Assembly (NCBI RefSeq): GCF_033115175.1
Contig: NC_084850.1
Span: 112,947,939-113,011,938 of the forward strand
Source of the DNA: Lepus europaeus
Lineage: Eukaryota; Chordata; Mammalia; Lagomorpha; Leporidae
Length of the DNA: 64,000 bases
Direction: 5' to 3'
Positions 60,659 to 64,000 of this stretch are shown one piece after another. The notes beneath the pieces are model-generated. The model saw nothing but the letters and a program-made list of their open reading frames with translations, was not told the DNA's origin and did not search any database. Made by a program: the position numbers and the translations under genes. Position 1 is the first letter of the stretch. The number at the start of each line of letters is the position of its first letter.

Positions 60659-61029
60659 TATGTAGGAAGTTTAAATCAATGTCTACTTGCACCGTTATGC
60701 AAATTGCTCCAAAAAAACCTAAGGTGCTTAGAATCTTTCTATTCTTTTTGTTGCTGCATGCAGAGTAGCAGCTGCAGGCAGAGTAGCAGCTGCTCAATAC
60801 ATGTTTGCTGATTTTGATGATGGTATTTTTTCCAGTGGAAAAAATATTGTTAGAATCAAGGATGAACCTAGTATTTCCTACTCTCATAATTTCTTATAAC
60901 CTCTGCTTATTCAGTGTTACAATTTTGATTGCTGCAGTAGCAGATCAAATAAGATAACCATGAAATTCCAGGTGCTATTAAATGATTTCAGGTTGCCAAA
61001 TGGCCTCTGGGACACCTTGGAAACAAATT

Positions 61030-61363
61030 TTTTTAAAAAAATATTTATTTATTTATTTGAAAGTCAGAGTTAGAGAGAGGAGAGGCAGAGAGAGTGAGAG
61101 AGAGGTCTTCCATCCTCTGGTTCACTCCCCAAGTGGCCGCAAGGGCTGGAGCTGCTCTGATCCGAGGCCAGGAGTCAGGAGCTTCTTCCAGGTCTCCCAC
61201 ATGGGCACAGGGGCCCAAGGACTTGGGCCATCCTCCACTGCTCTCCCAAGCCATAGCAGAGAGCTGGATCAGAAGAGGGGCAGCCGGGACTTGAACCGGC
61301 ACCCATATGGGATTCCAGCACCCCAGACCACGGTGTTAACCTGCTGCGCCACAGTGCCAGCCC
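61030..61363 (-). mobile_element. C-type SINE
   Basis: TTTTTTTAAAAAAATATTTATTT to the head CACAGTGCCAGCCCC. The duplication is GAAACAAATTTT/GAAACAAACTTTT. Confidence 0.92.
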
Positions 61364-62265
61364 CAGAAACAAACTTTTAAACACTTCTTACATAAGATGA
61401 AAATTAAAAGTATGTTTAGAATATTTGTTTTGAAACATATTTGATGATCATGGAGCCTAAAATTTTCATTTAGCACAGAAGTTTGTATATTTTTTTTTTT
61501 GCATTTCACAGAAAACTTCCATCAAAAAGTTATGCACAGAAACTGAGTAACAGAATTTCACAGACTCATATGTGAGTATTCTCTTCTATTCTACTTGATT
61601 CTTGAGAAACATGATAGAATCAAACTTCCATAAATAGTTTAAAGTCCATAGATCCTAATAAGATTTCCAAAAATTCCATTTCTGTCCCCTGATTATTTTA
61701 TGTCCAATACAATTGATCTATCTTCTATAGAGTTACACTTACCTGTCCTTCCTGTCTAAGCCCATTGCAACTGCTCTGTTCAGATGCAATGTGCCTAGAT
61801 GACTATAGGCTGTCACCTTCAACTACATTCACAGATTTTTTCCATATCGGCTATATTCAAACCTTGTCAGTGGCTTCATACGGATTACAAACTATAACAT
61901 CTTTCTCAGCTGGAAATTCACAGCATTCAACAATCTACTCCCCTCCAATTTACTGTCACGTCACTCTTCTGCCCACATTTGCCTCAAAATCCAAACCAGA
62001 AATCAGGCCTCACTGAACACTTGACTAGTACCCTGATTTGGGTAGTTTTCCTTGTCTCCTATCCAACTTCTTCTTATATCTATCCAGCAAAATACCTTCC
62101 AATTTTCAAAATTCGGCTCAAATTCTTCTTCCAGCTGAAAGTTTTAAAGATATCAGATATTTTCCATCTGAATTTACTTATTTTTTCCCCAGTACTTTCT
62201 CTATGCTTCATACTACTACAGTAAAATGGCAGGGAAGAGAGGTGGCCTTGGTTCTTTGTCTCACA
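61364..62265. other. No gene seen; possible L2 remnant
   Basis: 61880-62190 (CAAAATTCGGCTCAAATTC, CTTCCAGCTGAAAG) resembles the 3' part of an L2 element on the plus strand. Weak. Confidence 0.4.
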
Positions 62266-62824
62266 TGAAAGAATTTCCACACAGACAAAGCAGTGAGTGA
62301 AGTAGTGAAGGACTTCTGAAAATTTACCTGCTAAAAAACTAGGATCTAGGGAACTCTAGTAAAACAGTTCCTGGAAATTGGGCCGAAACTATGAGTCGAG
62401 GGCAGGCAGCTGCAGTTCGAGATAAGGCGCCAGATAAAGGCATGGGAAGCACCCAACCGCCCCTTATCTGTAGGTCCCGGCAGACAGCAAAAGTATGCAG
62501 GGTATTTACTGCACGCCCCCGCCCTGCTTGCTTGGGAAACTGCCCGAACTGCCCCCTTCCTTAGCCCCTTACCCAGTAACCATTAACATATCCAATGAAA
62601 TTGTAACACGACTAAATATGCTAATGTTGTGGTTTAAAGCTTTAAATACCCTGGAAAACTGATGTTCGAGGCTGCTCTCTCTGCACTACACTAGAGGGTG
62701 CTATTGAGACAGCCCATTTGCAAATGAAATAAACTTCCTCTTGTTATTACAGCGGTTGTTGAAGTGGAGGTCGTGTTTCTGGGGTCCGGTCAATTTGTGG
62801 GACGCCTGCTTAAGGGGTCTTACA
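62266..62824 (+). repeat. 5' LTR of a gammaretrovirus-like element (about 559 bp)
   Basis: Starts TGAAAG and ends CTTACA, an imperfect inverted repeat. It has a TATA-like TTTAAATA near 62642 and AATAAA at about 62728. A tRNA-Pro primer site follows within five bases. The upstream flank ends TCTCACA; the matching duplication on the far side is outside the window. Confidence 0.82.
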
Positions 62825-62829
62825 TTTCT

Positions 62830-62847
62830 TGGGGGCTCGTCCGGGAT
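62830..62847 (+). promoter_or_regulatory. Primer-binding site, tRNA-Pro type
   Basis: TGGGGGCTCGTCCGGGAT is the classic tRNA-Pro site of gammaretroviruses such as murine leukaemia virus. It follows the LTR end (ACA, 62824) after TTTCT. Confidence 0.93.
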
Positions 62848-62880
62848 TTGGAACCCCAGATCCACCCTCCATCTCCCAAC

Positions 62881-62891
62881 CGGAGGTAAGT
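62881..62891 (+). promoter_or_regulatory. Leader splice donor (gammaretrovirus-like)
   Basis: CGGAG|GTAAGT with GT at 62886-62887 sits about 40 bases after the primer site, the usual place for the env mRNA donor. Confidence 0.6.
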
Positions 62892-63090
62892 CTTTTCTGT
62901 TCCGTGTATTTTTGTGTGTTTTATTGTTTGTCTGTACGGGCGATAGAGCGTCCGGGCGATAGAGCGCCGAAAGAGTGGGAAGCTGGTAGTAGGCAGGACA
63001 GACGTGTCCGGACCCCTGGCTTCAGCCGTGGGGGGACGCCCCCAACGGTGTATTGGGGGGAAGGGAAGGACTTTGTCTCCCTCCTCCCCC

Positions 63091-63650
63091 GGGAAAGGCT
63101 GATAGAGCGGCCGACCCCATCTGAAGTCTTGTTTCAGTTTTGTTTCGTCTGGGAAAGGCTGATAGAGCGGCCGACCCCATCTGCAGTTTTGTTTCGTCTG
63201 GGAAAGGCTGATAGAGCGGCCGACCCCATCTGAAGTCTTGTTTCAGTTTTGTTTCGTCTGGGAAAGGCTGATAGAGCGGCCGACCCCATCTGAAGTCTTG
63301 TTTCAGTTTTGTTTCGTCTGGGAAAGGCTGATAGAGCGGCCGACCCCATCTGAAGTCTTGTTTCAGTTTTGTTTCGTCTGGGAAAGGCTGATAGAGCGGC
63401 CGACCCCATCTGCAGTTTTGTTTCGTCTGGGAAAGGCTGATAGAGCGGCCGACCCCATCTGAAGTCTTGTTTCAGTTTTGTTTCGTCTGGGAAAGGCTGA
63501 TAGAGCGGCCGACCCCATCTGCAGTTTTGTTTCGTCTGGGAAAGGCTGATAGAGCGGCCGACCCCATCTGAAGTTTTGTTTCAGTTTTGTTTCGTCTGGG
63601 AAAGGCTGATAGAGCGGCCGACCCCATCTGAAGTTTTTGTTTCAGTTTTG
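63091..63650 (+). repeat. Tandem leader repeat, ten 60/49-bp units
   Basis: Units start at 63091, 63151, 63200, 63260, 63320, 63380, 63429, 63489, 63538 and 63598, each with GGGAAAGGCTGATAGAGCGG. Long units (60 bp) carry CTGAAGTCTTGTTTCAG. Short units (49 bp: second, sixth and eighth) have CTGCAG and lack eleven bases. The order is L S L L L S L S L L, and the last unit decays into TTCTGTTCTG. A shorter GGGCGATAGAGCG pair at about 62939-62965 may be the ancestral motif. Confidence 0.95.
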
Positions 63651-63734
63651 TTCTGTTCTGTTGTCGCGCGCAGTGTCTCTGTTTATCTTGTGATTGTGTT
63701 CTGTGTTACGGTTTACTTGCCTTTTGCCATTAAC

Positions 63735-63923
63735 ATGGGACAGGGACTAACTTTGAGCCTTGGCTGGACTGCGCACTCAGCTCTCTGCGTCTTTGCTGGG
63801 CCGCCCGCCTGGCCTGGTCGGGTGTGGCCTCTCCGCTCGAGCCTCCCTCCTTCCTCCTCCCCCGAGTCTCTCAGGCTCTGTCTGGAGAGGTGCCCATCCA
63901 TCCTTACAGATGTCCCTTCCTAA
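63735..63923 (+). pseudogene. Gag-like start, broken off after about 12 codons
   Basis: ATG 63735 opens MGQGLTLSLGW, with the MGQ myristoylation start and LSL context of gammaretroviral matrix proteins, at the expected distance behind the leader. From about 63772 the reading is no longer gag-like. It becomes Pro/Ser-rich non-coding sequence with an AATAAA (about 63919) and a TTCTTTCTTGCGCGAAGACA segment typical of class I LTR R-U5 ends. The open frame of 62 codons ends at TAA 63921-63923. Most of gag is therefore missing, by internal deletion or a chimeric junction. Confidence 0.55.
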
Positions 63924-64000
63924 TAAACCTTGCTGTTTTGCCTCCCGCTGCTCTCTGTCTCACGCCTGAATTCTTTCTTGCGCGAAGACAAGAACCCTGC
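63772..64000 (+). repeat. LTR-like R-U5 segment after the gag start
   Basis: Contains AATAAACC followed by CCTGAATTCTTTCTTGCG and AGACAAGAACCC, resembling 3' parts of class I ERV LTRs. It does not resemble the LTR at 62266-62824. It runs to the window edge. Confidence 0.4.

Noticed and set aside
63134-63409. Antisense frame of repeated 20-residue units (MGSAALSAFPRR...)
   Set aside because: The 60-bp leader unit is a multiple of three, so any open phase repeats. The 49-bp units break it, and there is no sign of expression.
63091-63650. CRISPR-like look of the regular repeats
   Set aside because: Units are directly adjacent with no unique spacers, and the context is a vertebrate retroviral leader.

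Overview
The window is nuclear DNA of a mammal, almost certainly a leporid lagomorph such as the rabbit. More than twenty tRNA-derived C-type SINEs are recognisable (GGCTGGYGCTGTGGC-like heads, Pro/Trp-rich shadow translations, TAAATCTTTAAAAA-type tails). LINE-1 3' ends of rabbit type also recur, with a G-rich tract followed by TTTGGAAATTTATATT. I see no intact host protein-coding gene. All the coding capacity I can support belongs to retroelements or processed pseudogenes.

The main object is a complete minus-strand betaretrovirus-like (type D organisation) provirus at 26442-35130. Its two 411-bp LTRs read as identical, a 6-bp duplication (TTACAA) flanks it, the primer-binding site is of tRNA-Lys1,2 type, and there is a polypurine tract. 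Gag, pro (dUTPase + protease + G-patch), pol (RT/RNase H/integrase) and env are all open. They sit in the -1/-1 frame relation expected of gag-pro-pol, with an in-phase GGGAAAC slip site and candidate pseudoknot at gag/pro and GGATTTT at pro/pol. Env is gammaretrovirus-type (CWLC, RPKR, CX6CC) with an SDGGGxxD motif. Between env and the 3' LTR lie two CCTAAGACAGG motifs, as in the constitutive transport element of simian type D viruses. A 63-codon hydrophobic open frame between pol and env is unexplained. The provirus split an older nucleolin (NCL) processed pseudogene that runs on the plus strand.

Region by region: 1-25.4 kb is AT-rich DNA with SINEs, L1 3' fragments and some older LTR-like pieces. 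25.4-36.3 kb is the NCL pseudogene with the provirus inside it. 36.5-38.0 kb is an old L1 fragment holding nested SINEs. 39.95-41.5 kb is a 5'-truncated MCM4 processed pseudogene with a 32-bp target-site duplication. 41.6-47.8 kb has several old MaLR-type LTRs. 47.82-53.29 kb is an L1 with both ends and a perfect 12-bp duplication that appears to carry ORF1 but no ORF2 (half-L1). 54-58 kb has L1 and SINE pieces. 62.27-64.0 kb is the 5' part of a second, gammaretrovirus-like element: LTR, tRNA-Pro primer site, a leader with ten 60/49-bp tandem repeats, and a gag-like start that breaks off into unrelated LTR-like sequence.

All identifications are by reading the sequence. No database search was possible, and family names for old repeats are tentative.
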